A DNA stretch of 64,000 nt from Agrypnia vestita (Eukaryota; Arthropoda; Insecta; Trichoptera; Phryganeidae). The translations under genes and the position numbers were made by a program. Below the pieces are notes generated by a model that had not been told where the DNA came from, did no database searches, and saw nothing but the letters and a program-made list of their open reading frames with translations. Shown here piece by piece: positions 12,401 through 23,479 of the stretch. The stretch lies in the NCBI GenBank assembly GCA_016648135.1, contig JADDOH010011037.1, positions 36,820 through 100,819 on the forward strand, read 5' to 3'. Numbering within the stretch: position 1 is the first letter of the stretch; each line of letters opens with the position of its first letter.

Positions 12401-13909
12401 GTAGTCTGAGGCTTGGATCGATATTTTTCGATATTCTCATCGAAAGATATCGATCATGTCGGAAGCCGCAGACAGCACAGCCCTATACCTTTTTTTTGGG
12501 AGAATATTCTGGAAGCATCACAAATGTCTATAAATAGAGGGAGAGACGCGATTTCTAACACTCTCCTCGTAGACCCCGTTCATCCAGTGTTTTATAACTA
12601 GTCTTAAGTTTTTATTAAAAAGTATTGTTAAAAATCGGTGTATTCAAAAATTAAATAAATCTTGTAAGTATATTCTAAATTCTTCTTTTTATTCTCTGCT
12701 TCCCGAAATATATGAATATTCCAATATTTAGATACCCCAGTATTTAAATATTGTGGTGACCCCTTAAATAAAAATACAGCCATAAAAAACAAAAAATACC
12801 AGAGGACAAATATCATCCTCCCGCGCCCCTACCACAGTCTTTCTTAATGAGGTATTAAACAAACAAGCATTGTTTTCAAACACTTTTTAATATTTAGTCT
12901 TCCTCCTCGTGAGAACTAGAAGTACATAGTTTCAAAATCACTCAAATCTATTTTATTTCAAAGACAAAATATATATATTTTTTAATTTTCACTAAATTGA
13001 ACCTTGAGTAATATTTTAAGAGGAGCATTTCCTCTTATCATCAGCTGTAATTTACAGCATAAAGTGTTATAAATTACACCTGATGATGGAGGGAGAGAGA
13101 AATTAAAATAATTATGTTGCACCACAAAGTAAAAGTCATATCAATCAATAATATTACAAAATATATTTATATTAAAATAAATTAACTCTTTTTTAAACGC
13201 CACTTTATTGATATTAATTTCGATATTTCGTCGCTGTATATATAATTAATCCTACGTGCCGTTTTAGTACATTCTGAGATAAACGAATAAAATTGTTTTA
13301 AAAAATAATTGCACTGACTACATTTATAAAAAATATTTTAAATTTTTACTAGGCTGACTTCCCAGATGAACAGCAATGTTTTTTTTAGTATATCTCCATT
13401 ATTTATATGAAAAATTGTCAAATTGATTCGTTCATCTCAGATTGTACTAAACGGCACATTGGCTTTATTATATATATATACAGTGACGATTTATAGAAAA
13501 TCTACATTTACGGATACAGTGATTGACAATAGCTCGAGTCACCCAATCTTCCACAAACATACAGCGTTCCATTCAATGATTTCGCTAGTAAAAAGTAGTT
13601 AGGCCACCTAGCGTGTTGTAGCATCAAGTAAATATATGTATATTTTTGTGATTTGTGATGCTTCAGTCATGTCCTCATGTCCTGCCGCGAATATTTTTTT
13701 GCTTAATTATTTTATGCTTATATATTTTTTTAAATTATTTTGGGCATATTTCATATAAAACAATTATTAACTTACTCTTCGCCGTGATCAAGATGTCGAT
13801 TTTCTGACTTGTGGGAATTAGAATGAGATGCAGAATCACTCAAAGTATTCGACGAACCATGACAGATGGCCATAAGTAAACCGAGGTAAAAAATCAAACA
13901 CCTCGCCAT
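6427..13909 (-). CDS. Carboxylesterase gene 1, secreted type-B esterase, four exons, 581 aa
   Basis: This gene hydrolyses carboxylic esters and is probably secreted. Exons on the minus strand are 13909-13776 (signal peptide), 8200-8050, 7970-6667 and 6583-6427 (TAG stop). All junctions are GT/AG and the phases agree (2, 0, 2), giving 581 codons with no break. Visible motifs are the oxyanion-hole HGGG at residues 157-160, the nucleophile elbow GESAG with Ser239, Glu369 in TVEG, and His488 in GAAHTDEL. This is a full Ser-Glu-His triad. The EDCLFLNVYVP block is typical of the family, and NYTG beside His488 is a likely N-glycosylation site. There is no C-terminal ER-retention signal. GESAG rather than GQSAG argues against a juvenile hormone esterase. 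Intron 1 is about 5.6 kb and full of repeats. The substrate is unknown. Confidence 0.9.
8690..9183 (-). repeat. Interspersed repeat, copy 2 (inverted relative to 3055-3548)
   Basis: Read on the minus strand, it begins AGCTGTGCCCGCGCGGC near 9178 and ends in a TA-rich run near 8690. It matches 3055-3548 across its whole length with scattered substitutions and small indels. It lies in intron 1 of esterase gene 1. Confidence 0.8.
9184..10889. other. Intron 1 sequence of gene 1, no feature recognised
   Basis: AT-rich sequence without coding signal. A low-complexity A/T run (AAAAAATAT-type units) lies at about 10020-10115. A moderately GC-rich patch near 10320-10390 could be an old repeat. Confidence 0.5.
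10890..11773. mobile_element. Element of about 0.9 kb with long inverted repeats
   Basis: Left arm about 10890-11126 and right arm about 11565-11773 are inverted copies. The best stretch, around GCTAGAGACATCTGTAGTC (left) and GACTACAGATGTCTCTAGC (right), is nearly identical. Part of the left arm, around TTTTTAATGTATACATG, is repeated directly near 11205-11290. No coding capacity is seen. It resembles a long-TIR MITE or foldback element in intron 1 of gene 1. Confidence 0.7.
11774..12244. other. Intronic AT-rich DNA, nothing recognised
   Basis: This is part of intron 1 of gene 1. No repeat unit, exon or structure stood out. Confidence 0.5.
12245..12412 (-). mobile_element. Degenerate tRNA-derived SINE, copy 1
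   Basis: On the minus strand a tRNA-like head carries a B box (GCAGATTCGAGTCTC). It is followed by a tail containing ACACGTATTCCGTG. The same head and tail order occurs at 42082-42270 with the tail motif ACACGTATTCTGTG, which defines a SINE family. This copy has a damaged A-box region. Confidence 0.6.
12413..13225. other. Intronic DNA with a CTGATGATG-type repeat
   Basis: This is mostly unremarkable AT-rich intron 1 sequence. At about 13010-13145 a block contains TTTCCTCTTATCATCAG, a spacer, ACCTGATGATG and then TTGCACCACAAAGTAA. A related block at about 19525-19700 has TTACTTTGTGGTGCAA, TTCCTCTTGTCATCAG and ACCTGATGATG. The two are dispersed repeat copies of unknown type. Confidence 0.45.
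13226..13495. mobile_element. MITE of about 270 bp with terminal inverted repeats
   Basis: The left end (CGTCGCTGTATATATAA, then a block with GTGCCGTTTTAGTACATTC) is the inverted, slightly diverged copy of the right end (GATTGTACTAAACGGCAC, then ATACAGTGACG). The arms are about 65 bp around an AT-rich non-coding centre. It lies in intron 1 of gene 1, close to exon 1. Confidence 0.7.
13776..13909 (-). CDS. Exon 1 of carboxylesterase gene 1 (signal peptide)
   Basis: The ATG at 13909 opens 44 codons plus 2 nt. The N-terminus MARCLIFYLGLLMAICHG is a classical signal peptide, followed by a Ser/His-rich linker. The exon ends GAAGA and then GTAAGT, a strong donor in phase 2. This exactly fits the phase of exon 2, which starts at 8200 with one nucleotide before TGC CAA CAC. 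Gene 2 has a first exon of the same design, which supports this distant assignment. Confidence 0.8.
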
Positions 13910-13994
13910 GATGTACGACTAATGGAGTTCAGCAGAAACGACACGCTGTATCCATTCAAATGTTCTTTAATGATTTTTTTTCAACGCGTCATCT

Positions 13995-14002
13995 CTTTTA
14001 TA
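13995..14002 (-). promoter_or_regulatory. TATA box of esterase gene 1
   Basis: TATAAAAG on the minus strand lies about 86-93 nt upstream of the ATG at 13909. The plus-strand esterase copies have TATATAAAG 103 nt before their ATG, so a TATA-type core promoter seems ancestral in this cluster. Confidence 0.6.
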
Positions 14003-15499
14003 AAGGCTGCTCGAGGTGTTTGCTGAAGACGATGAGACTATTCAAATTAATAAGACTGTAAATTATAGTCATTATTTGAAAAGACACGCATACATAGAAA
14101 ACAAATTTCAATGCTCCTTCTTCGGTCGTGTGACAAGGTGACCTCCAAGCCCCATATTTTTTAATTTTTATGTATACAAGAGAATTTACCCATACTGAGC
14201 GTCCCAAAAAGTACAGTTTATTTGTATTTTATTACATTGACATTCATTTACCTTCGCTAAATCTCTTACGCCTGGGCCATTTGGTAATCTTGGTATTTTT
14301 CTGAATAATTAATAAAAACGTGAAACACATAGCAAATAACCATTAAATTGCTGTAAAAAAATATAAAATGCGAATAACTTAATACAATACAATGCTTATT
14401 TGGTAAAATGTATGTAATAGAATCATTTTAAAAGTCAATCTCGAGAAAATCATAGCACTAAATTTCATTAAAAGTGAAAAATAGAAATAAAACTAAAGAA
14501 AGTGTTAATTTAGATAAATTAAATCTGTGCGACTTAATTATTAAATTAAGTCTCACAGAGATAAAGCTATTTATAGGGGAAACGTGTACGTAGGTCTACG
14601 TAGTATGGCCAGAGGGCTTATGATCACTCTGCACAATGTAACGCTCTTCAATTCCACAGAAAGTACACACTCAGTCTCATGGAGACTTCTGTAATTTATC
14701 TTACTCTTTATAAATATTTATTCATCTTACGATGATGTCTTTCTTGCACAAGAGCACAGAGTACCGCAAATGATGACGCACCTCTTACTCAGGACCGGTT
14801 TGTGAGCTCGTGTCCTTATGTCAGTCCTTAACAAACTGCTGCCATTTAAGCATTATTTTTTTCTAATTTTATACATCATTCATTGTCCCCGGTGGAATTA
14901 CAAATATTTATTCAAACAAATTATAAAATATGATGATGCAGCCTTAAGTTTAAAAAACGCGTACTCAAGATATACGCACACACACACGCACAACAATTCA
15001 AACAATAAAAAATACAAATAAAATTAAAGTACACAACATAAAATAATACTAACATAAAGAATAAGACCATTTTTGCACTCTTATAGAATAAACACATCAC
15101 ATACAAAAAACGATTGTAAAACAATGTACAATTAGAAACAAGGAAATAATAGATATTTATCAGAAAAAAAACTCTCGTTCAGGAAATAAATAAAACAATT
15201 GTAGGACAACCCGTGGTACTCACTTCGAGCAGGTGTTTTTCTAGTAATGGTCAACAATTCCATTCTACAACAGGATACTCCTCTCAGGATCTCCCATCGA
15301 GATACCTACACTCTAATAAACTCTCGGAAAGGTTCATCGTTTCTTCTTTAAATCCCATATTTTTTTCCCATTCACATTAGTGTATATAGTTTTTGCGTAG
15401 TGTATAATGCAATCAGGTCCTTAGATAGACAGTGCTGGCATTGTGAATCTCAAGGTCTGAAAGAAAGTCTCTTGGACTTCCTCCCGATTGATAGTCTTC
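14003..15499. other. Intergenic DNA upstream of gene 1
   Basis: No gene was recognised. It includes a near-perfect hairpin at 14524-14559 (16-nt arms, one mismatch) and a CA microsatellite near 14976-14990. The rest is AT-rich. Confidence 0.5.
14524..14559. repeat. Short hairpin
   Basis: TCTGTGCGACTTAATT pairs with AATTAAGTCTCACAGA across a 4-nt loop, with one mismatch. No associated gene is seen. Confidence 0.6.
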
Positions 15500-16520
15500 G
15501 ATCATGCGCTGCAGCTCAATAGATGCAGCAATATAATCTACTAGGAAAGAGGGACCCGCCAACCACCCAGAACCGTTCTATCAGCAATAGCTCCCATATC
15601 GGCCCTATCTTTAAGGCTAAAGTGGCCGTACTCACCGCCCCGCCGACACTCGTGGGAATGCGAACGGGATGGGGAGACGTCCACACAAAACCTCCTCTCT
15701 GCCTCCAAGGCGTAGGGACAAATGACAATTTAAATACACTTATCATCCATTAAGTGGGAATTGCAAGTTACATATGTAGAGGAAATGCTACACTATAAAA
15801 TATGAATAAACGAAGTCCATAGTAATAAGCATAAACATAAAAACACAACATGTAGACATACATTTTAGGAGCCAAATTAATTAAATTGAAAAAAATAAAA
15901 AGAACCGCACCTTAGAGACAGTTATTAGAGTAATTCACTCCCTTCAGGGAAAAATTAAAATAAAATTACAAGCACAAATATTAAGAGACTCGCCAGTCCA
16001 GAGATCCATGGCCGGCAGATATAACCACGGTAATGATCCTAACTAATTAAGTTGCGTCTATAGAAATTTTGTCATGACAGAAATCACTAGCGGAAAATAA
16101 AAAACCAGTAGGAAAATAAAAAATAGTAAAATAAAAAAAACAGTCACACTCCAGCACACCCGAATAAAATCTTTGAAATTCGACAAGTTATTATCATTCC
16201 TGAGAAGGTCAACGCTTACTATGGATACACCACCTAGATTCCTTACCAAGCCCTCTCGATAATCATCTAAAATAGGACAATTCTTTAATAGGTGCTCCGA
16301 CGTCCAAATCAAATAACTTGCTTTTGAATTCACCGTGACCCGAGACCATCTGCACCGAAAAGGGGTCAAGCACCGGAGGACCACCTCTTCCTTTAACCTG
16401 AACCTATACTGAGGGGAGCAAGGTATAGGTCCACCGTTCCTGAACCGCCGCATCCCATATTTCCTGCCAGACCCCTAGAGTCTCACGCCTGAGCCCTGCA
16501 CAGAGTTCATTAACGTTATA
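15500..16520 (-). pseudogene. Antisense LINE fragment (C-terminal region)
   Basis: The minus strand of 16058-16453 is open and includes SEHLLKNCPILDDYREGLVRN in frame. This resembles the cysteine/histidine region after the reverse transcriptase or RNase H in non-LTR retrotransposons (EH..x..CP pattern). The block around 15516-15746 has the same elevated GC and probably belongs to the same relic. No complete catalytic domain remains. Confidence 0.5.
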
Positions 16521-16731
16521 GTGTCTGAGGGCCTAAATGATGCAACTCCCAGCGTGCAGCCAGCCGCCGTTATAATCTACCAATGATTTTTTTTCAATTC
16601 AATTAAATTTATTTATTTTTTATAAAACATTTTCATTACAAACCCAAATTTAATTCGTAAATATTATAAATAAGTTTAAAAATTTTAAACAAATATAAAC
16701 AAAATCAAATATTAAACATATATGAAATCAT

Positions 16732-16906
16732 AATTTATAGAAATAAACTTTGTTTCCACAAGTTTTATATTGAAAAAAATTCAACATGTTTCAAAGCCAA
16801 TGGCCCCTTCGTTAGGAAGAAAGGAAGGAAGGGGCCATTGGCTTTGAAACATGTTTAATTTTTTTCAATAAAAAAGTGGTGTAGACAAAGTTTATTTCTA
16901 TAAATT
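16732..16906. repeat. Near-perfect hairpin with 78-nt arms
   Basis: Left arm 16732-16809 and right arm 16829-16906 are inverted copies, separated by a 19-nt purine-rich loop. The inner 30 or more nucleotides, including CCAATGGCCCCTT and AAGGGGCCATTGG, are perfect. The mismatches are in the outer part. A transcript across it would fold into a long double-stranded RNA. It is most likely a MITE or a compact inverted duplication. Confidence 0.85.
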
Positions 16907-16999
16907 ATAATTATAATGTCACCACAAAATAATTTTGCTGTGTGCGAAGAAGAAAATATATAAAATCATTCGCATCAAAGGTATAGGAGAATCCTGCTT

Positions 17000-17520
17000 C
17001 GGAATACCCTCTCAGAGATATGGAACAGATCAATGTCCAGAGTAAGATTGTTCAACATAGCAGTAGCTCTTCCAACAGGCAGGTTGGTCCTGTATATTGA
17101 AACAATCAATGCTGACGCTTTCTTAGGTAATTATCGAGAACATACAAACTAATGCTCTGCATAATTTCAGGATTATCGTTCCTACCGCGCAACAATCGAT
17201 AAAAATGCGTAATCAGATACAAATTCCTGGTAGTCTCTAAACTATTGTAGCCAAGCATACCCTGGAGGAACTCGGTTGGGTAAAGCCAAGGATAATGCCC
17301 GTACTCTCTTATGTAGAAACTTTTTTTGTACTTTCTCTACCATAAGTGAGTACTTAAGCTCATGTGACCCCCAAATCATCGAGCCACTCTCGAGTCCTGA
17401 TTCCATGTCTAGCATGCATAGTTTGTCAAAAATGATTGTACTTAAAACACTTTATGGCACCCACATAGTTCTTAACACATCAGACATTTTATCCTATGAC
17501 TCAAATATCTGAATCTATTA
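17000..17520 (-). pseudogene. Antisense LINE reverse transcriptase C-terminus
   Basis: Minus-strand translation gives SMIWGSHELKYSLMVEKVQK, KKFLHKR and later LGYNSLETTRNLYLITHFY. These match the thumb and C-terminal region of insect LINE reverse transcriptases (Y..VIW.P....L..LE..QKKFLR, then LGY.SLE.RR). No RT catalytic motif is present, so this is only a 3' fragment. Confidence 0.65.
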
Positions 17521-19519
17521 GAACGTGAAGAACATCCACCAATATTGCATGTATGGTGTATATATACATATAATTGACGATGAGTTCTTCGCGTCGACCA
17601 AATACAGAGATTCTTTTCGTTGTACTACCGATAGCTGTCCTACTACTGTATATATTCCTTCAATATTTAAGTCAAAAATTTATTGTATAACATCTTGCTC
17701 TTCGATTTCCAAATGAAACTTCATAAATTACAATCCTAGGTAGGCATCGTTTTAGTTTGAAAATCTTGAGAGGTCATGCCTAGCGAGGGGTTAAAAAAGG
17801 TGATTATTAAAAATGTCAAAACTTTTAAATATTTATTATTTATATTAAGTACATTTAAATATATTTATTTTCAAGTATGGATGAGATACAAAAATTGTCC
17901 AGACTGCCTTTGAAAAAACGGGTTTTTCGATGACCACTTTTGTTCGTATTCGGATCTTTTTAAATAAAAAAACGTAATGGGTAATTATTACATATTTTAT
18001 TATATTCATGAGTAAATTGATCGAAGGATTTTGAAAAATCAGTTTGCTAAAAAATGGCAAAGGTTCAAAGTAAGCATTTTAATTTCTTACTAAAAATGAC
18101 TCGTTTTTATTGATTTAAAAACTAAATAAATATTTAGAGCATACTTTTCATTTTTTAAGAAAGATTTTTCTTCTTTGAGTAATAAACACTCGCAAAATTT
18201 AGAGGATAAAATACAATACAAAAATAAAATACAAAAACAAGGCATAACCCCTTAATTCTTTTTGACTCAAGTATTGTTTAAGAAGATACTTTTTTTTTCT
18301 TTGTACAATCTATAATCCTTCAGGGGATGGACTGTCGATTTTATTGCCTGAAAATCATCATTATTTGGATCTCAAGTTGTCTATTTTCTCTATGGGATCA
18401 CCAGTCGATACTTAAGTATTTGAAGTATAAATTAATATCGAAGGTCCGTGAAGACCAACTATTCTAGTAGTACAATTGATCTTATCTGTTTAAAGAGTTA
18501 TCGAACGGATTTTTAAGCAATAGCTGCGGTGTAACTTATTGTGCTGACGATTTTTTCTGTCTAATTCTACTGTTGATTCTAATGTCGTTATTTAATCATT
18601 TATCTTGTATTTCTTCGTACACCCAACAACTCAATTTCGATTTTTCAATTTCTACTGTATAAATTTCCATAAAGAATATCGAGGTGAAATGCTTTTACTT
18701 ATCTTTTAGTCAGCATTTCAAGCTTTATCGTCAGTTGTTTCTTGTTAGATGAGTATGTGCTTTATTTATCAAACATTATCTATGTAGTGTAAGAACAGAA
18801 ATTTTAAGTACGGAGCAATTAACATTATTATTATTTAGATAACTGGTACGAATAGCAATTTTGTTTCAAATAATATCATCATTTACGGTAGTTTCACCAC
18901 CAATCCGAAAATAATTTAATTTAAACCAAGAGCTTGTTTAAAAAAACCAAAATCAGAACAATAACTTATATGAATATTTCGAATAATTTTGCGGCTATGA
19001 GACACCATTGCAATGGTAAATAATGGTACAAATTTGGCACGATACAGCTATTCACTATATATAATATATTATATTGTACAGTTTAAAACGGAAACAAGCT
19101 CTCAAAATATTACACGCTAGTTGTAAATTGTCAACAATTATAAATAACTATTGTAACGTCAAAAATGTTGGGAATATTGATTCGCATCCTTGTTAATCTC
19201 TAGTTTATATTTATAGTATTTTTTGGCGGTCCACGGAGAGGCAGCAGTAGCAACATGAGTTGAGCGGCAAGTTCGGATTAGTCTTCTTAGTTCGGATTGA
19301 TCCAGGGTTCCAAGCCTCATCTCCGGCCATTTTATTTCGTTTTTTTAGCAGTGAATTCGAAGGAAATTACGGACGTTTCACGAAGTTACAGAGATGGATG
19401 GACAGATTAGTAATTAAACATCGTAATATAAATAAAAAAAACAATAAAGATAATTTAAATATGAAATATAACTATACTTAACAATTATGAAAATAAAATT
19501 ATTTAAGTTAATTTCATTG
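17521..19519. other. Intergenic AT-rich DNA, nothing recognised
   Basis: Several short open frames exist here, but none resembles a known protein or has splice-supported context. No large repeat was identified by eye. Confidence 0.5.
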
Positions 19520-19524
19520 AACGA

Positions 19525-19700
19525 TTTGGCAGTTACTTTGTGGTGCAATATTTTAATTTAAAATATATTTTCATTCAAACTTTGTACTGCATACCCAATG
19601 TGAGTCATTTAATAATACTAATGTTTCGAGAGGAACACTTCCTCTTGTCATCAGTTAGTCATTCACTATGTTTACCTGATGATGAGGGGATTGTTTCTCT
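19525..19700 (+). repeat. CTGATGATG-type repeat, second copy
   Basis: It contains TTACTTTGTGGTGCAA, an internal GAGGAACACTTCCTC hairpin and ACCTGATGATG. It is related to 13010-13145. It lies just upstream of a LINE 3' fragment and may belong to the same insertion. Confidence 0.4.
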
Positions 19701-19769
19701 CAAAACTATATAAGTAATGGCCAGTGCGTGGGTAAGTACTAACTAAGATAAATAAATGAGCACTGAACG

Positions 19770-20150
19770 TTTTTGAAAGGAAAACTTTGAGGCGTATCTT
19801 CGGACCGGTTCTAGAAAATGATCTTTGGCCCAGACGTTACAACAATGAGCTCTATACTCTGTTTAAGGAGTCAAACGTCACAAAATTTATGAAACTGGGA
19901 AGACTTCGGTGGCTGGGTTATGCGGAGAGAATGTCCAAGCATCAAGCACCAAAGTCCCTGCTGAACTCAAGGCCAATAGGGCAAAGGAGCTTAGGAAGGC
20001 CAAAATTAAAATGGAGTGACAACGTCCTCAAATGCATCTCTCGCTTGGAGCTTTGGAACTGGAGAGAGCTGGTACTAAACCGAGGTGAGTGGAGGAAGAT
20101 TCTTGAGGAGGCCAAGACCCACCAAGGGTTGTAGTGCCAAGAGTGATGAT
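19770..20150 (+). pseudogene. LINE 3' fragment (C-terminal domain)
   Basis: The open frame 19787-20134 encodes a C-terminal segment common in insect non-LTR retrotransposons. It has an RRIFGPVLEN start, a LGRLRWLGYAERM block, GRPKLKWSDNV and a basic WRKILEEAKTHQGL end. The frame is intact through the stop, but the RT itself is absent, so this is a 5'-truncated insertion. It sits about 110 bp from the 3' end of esterase gene 2. Confidence 0.75.
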
Positions 20151-20263
20151 GAAATTAAAATTTCGCCTTCAAGAGTGAGCAAGAGCGTATTGCACCAGTA
20201 TGCTCTTGATAGTTTTCTAAGAAAAGAAAATACACACATTCTTAGTGTAGTAAAATTATAATT

Positions 20264-23200
20264 CTACATTTCGTAAATACTTTTCCAAAATGCCACAATT
20301 TCTTCGAAAGGGTTTCCGGTGATTTTTAATTCTAAATCGATATGGAGACAAATTACGTTTGACTGTTTCGCCGGCTTCCAAATATTTGGCAAAACTTCTG
20401 TCGTTTCTGGAGTGGGATTCCTGGAATGAAAAATTTTAGTTGTTACCAAGTTATTTAAGGTTTATAAATAAAACTAAATATATATAATCATAAAATCTAC
20501 TCACCCATATTTCGCAAAATTTGTCCAGAGGCTAACCATTCTCTCTGTTATTAGAACATCAGATTCTGTTAAGGGAATTTTAATAAATTCTTCATTACTC
20601 ATGTCAAAAATATAGCCAAGTTCATCAGCATGTCCTGCTCCGGTGTAGTTAAGTCCTGACAGAATTTTTAAATAATTTCTAGATCCACTGTAAGTGAACT
20701 GATAGTAGTAAAAGGTGGAAAATTGCTCGGTGAATGTTGCAAAAATGTCTTTCACAAATAAATAATCCGAATATAATCTTGTCAATCCCTCAGATATATT
20801 ACCAGATTTTGGAAAGTAAAACTTTTGTATTTTGGTCATGATTTCATCGACTCCATTTTCGCCATATTTTTCAATGAGTTCATCGGGCACGAACCTCTTT
20901 AAGTCTGGAATATAGTTATTATTTACTGCATCGTTGTCAGCAAGGACTCGGAAGAAACTTGCCCTATATGCTATACCTTCTGCGGAGACCATGCCCCCTA
21001 GCATTGGTATCTTTTGAAAATCTCCCGTTTTTAATAACTCCTGCGGTGTGCGAGTTATAAAAGCTTCAGTGTTAGGAAATGTCTTTTCTGTAGTTGGAGA
21101 AAATGTTAAGCGAATTTTTCCCACGAAACTTGGTGAAAAGGATGCTAATGTCAAATTCTTATACGGTATACCTCGTAAGAATGATGCCACCTCATCTTTA
21201 CTATCTGTCGTGTATCCTAACTCCTCAGCCAATCGAAAAGCTACGCTTTCAGGATCTTTTTGCAAAGCCCATAAGCAATTAGCAGTTCCTGATTGTATTA
21301 TCACCCTTTGAAACAATCCTCGAGACATTGAGGACAGCGTGTGGTAGTGAACCGACGCTGCTCCTGCGCTTTCTCCAAAAAGCGTTACTTCGTTCTCGTC
21401 TCCGTTAAAGTTCTGAATGTTTTTATGAACCCATTTCAGGGCGAGAGATTGGTCTTTGAGCCCAGCATTTCCCGGAACGTCTGGAGTATTCAAGGAGAGA
21501 AAACCAAAAACTCCGAGCCTGTAGTTTAATGTGACAACGATTACATTTCTTTCTATCAAATAATCCGGGCCGTAGTATTCTGGACTTCCGTCTCCTTCGA
21601 AAAAGGCGCCGCCGTGTATCCAGACCATCACCGGGAATGGTCGATGGTCTCTGTCAGTTCTGGGTACATACACATTGAGAAAGAGGCAGTCTTCTTGCGC
21701 TTTATACTTATCCACAAATATCGGGTTCATTTGAGAGCAGGCATTTCCAACTTCTGCAGCATCCAGAATTCCTTCCCATTTCCGTGCAGGCTGCGGATCC
21801 TAATTGTGTACATTTAAATTTATTTTATTATTTAGTATTTTGTCTTATCAATATTAATAATTATAATAAAATAAATACCCGTTTACCCGAAATCTAAGCT
21901 CTCCAATCGGTGGGTTAGCATATGGAATTCCTTGAAAACTGTTGTATTCGAAGCCTGATTGAGTAACCTTTATTCTTCCCTCGAGGACACCTTGATTGAT
22001 GGTTACCCTAGGACCAACCATTTTCTCACATTTAGATCTATAAAAAAATAATAGTTCATTAACATATGATTCCGTATCAGTTTGATTTTGTATTTTTATA
22101 CCCTCGGGCTTATAGTCCTTTGTCAAGAAATTATATTTTGTAAAAAAAAAGTTTTTCATAAAAAAGTTTCTGTATACATTTTTAATTTTATTCTTTTATG
22201 AAATACGAGAAAAAATTAATTGACTAATGAAATTATTTTATTTTTCAGTACTTTCTTGTGTTTCTAAGCAGTGAACAAAATTAAATGACTACATTTTAAA
22301 ATATATTATTGAATTCACAGTTAAAAATTATCTGACACGTTAGGTGTTTTATGAAACCAAAATAGTATAATTTCTTTTATATTTAAAATAGGTTTTTTGT
22401 GTTTTGAAGGTGGAATTAAAAAATTACTCAAAAAAAATTTCTCACTATGGATACATGTTTATCCATATTAAAAGAAAATAAAGGTGGTATCATTTGACAT
22501 TTGTAGCTCAGTCGAGAATTGTAATAAAAGCATCAAAAATAATTATTAACAGACTTTCATAACCGATTCATTGAAAAATATTTTCAATTAACACGTATAG
22601 CCTTCCTTCCATTTAAATTTCCGCATCAAAACCCAATACTTAATAGTAATAGCCAGAGTTGTTATATATTGAGTAGTTTTCACAGTAAGTAATTCGCGTG
22701 TGTTAAAATATTATAATCAGCTCAAAGTATTCATCTTCATTAACGATAATTTGTAACTTGAACACTTGAATTTATTAGTACTACTGGAGTTTCGAGTGAA
22801 TCAGTAGATCGAAATATTTATAGTTCACTGTAAAAAAATCTGCAACAATCATCTATAAATTATTAATTTTTATACAGCCTTAAAAATCAGCGGTTCGCTT
22901 TAATCCTAATCGACAAAATAAAATAAAATGTTAAACGTAAACATTCTTGTTTACAAATACAGTAATTTTTACAGAAAAATAATCAAAAAGATATACATTT
23001 TTAAGAATTCATTTTATTCTACGCACGCCGTGTAATCAATTTGTTAAAAAAGTGTATTAACTAATATCTAAAATGTGAGCAGATAAAATTCTTAGAGCTG
23101 TATAATTCAAAAAAAGTACCCACCTTTCCAAATCAATATCGATTTAAAGGCGATATGTTAGTGTGGTCAAAGTTCCAAGAATCACTTAAAATATTTTAAA

Positions 23201-23366
23201 ACTATGTTTTCAAATATATTTTTATTATTAAAACTTACTCTTTATGAAAAATTTCATTTGTTGCCTCATAAGAAAAACAGCTTGCTGCTGAATCAATTAG
23301 AGAGTATGATAAACTGTGACAGATAAAAGAAAGAAAACATAGAAAAAAAATAAAGCACCCTAACAT
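20264..23366 (-). CDS. Carboxylesterase gene 2, secreted type-B esterase, four exons, 576 aa
   Basis: This is a paralogue of gene 1 with the same structure. Exons on the minus strand are 23366-23239 (signal peptide), 22037-21887, 21799-20505 and 20420-20264 (TAG stop). Splice sites are GT/AG with phases 2, 0, 2, and exons 2 and 4 are identical in length to those of gene 1. Motifs are HGGA at residues 155-158, GESAG with Ser237, Glu367 in SAEG, His483 in GAGHADEL, and an NYTG glycosylation site. Exon 3 is three codons shorter than in gene 1, near DIFATF. All catalytic residues are present, so the protein should be an active secreted esterase, possibly for detoxification, diet or odorant turnover. 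The substrate cannot be read from the sequence. Confidence 0.9.
23239..23366 (-). CDS. Exon 1 of carboxylesterase gene 2 (signal peptide)
   Basis: The ATG at 23366 opens 42 codons plus 2 nt. MLGCFIFFLCFLSFICHS is a strongly hydrophobic signal peptide. The exon ends AAAGA and then GTAAGT (phase 2). It joins exon 2 at 22037, where A TCT AAA TGT completes a Glu codon. It has the same layout as gene 1 exon 1 but is only 1.2 kb from exon 2. Confidence 0.85.
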
Positions 23367-23458
23367 GATGCTAGATTTATGGTTCGTTCGATATTCGATA
23401 TTCAACTATACACTACACGCACGATACACTAATTGATTCGAAAGAGAACTCAAAGCAT

Positions 23459-23477
23459 TGCACCTCAAAGAGGTGCA
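23459..23477. promoter_or_regulatory. Palindrome upstream of gene 2
   Basis: TGCACCTC AAA GAGGTGCA is a perfect inverted repeat 93-111 nt upstream of the gene 2 ATG, in the expected core-promoter zone. It could bind a dimeric regulator. No clear TATA box was found for this gene. Confidence 0.35.
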
Positions 23478-23479
23478 GT

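Noticed and set aside
6427..13909. Gene 1 as a juvenile hormone esterase
   Set aside because: The elbow is GESAG; insect juvenile hormone esterases normally have GQSAG. I kept the general carboxylesterase call.
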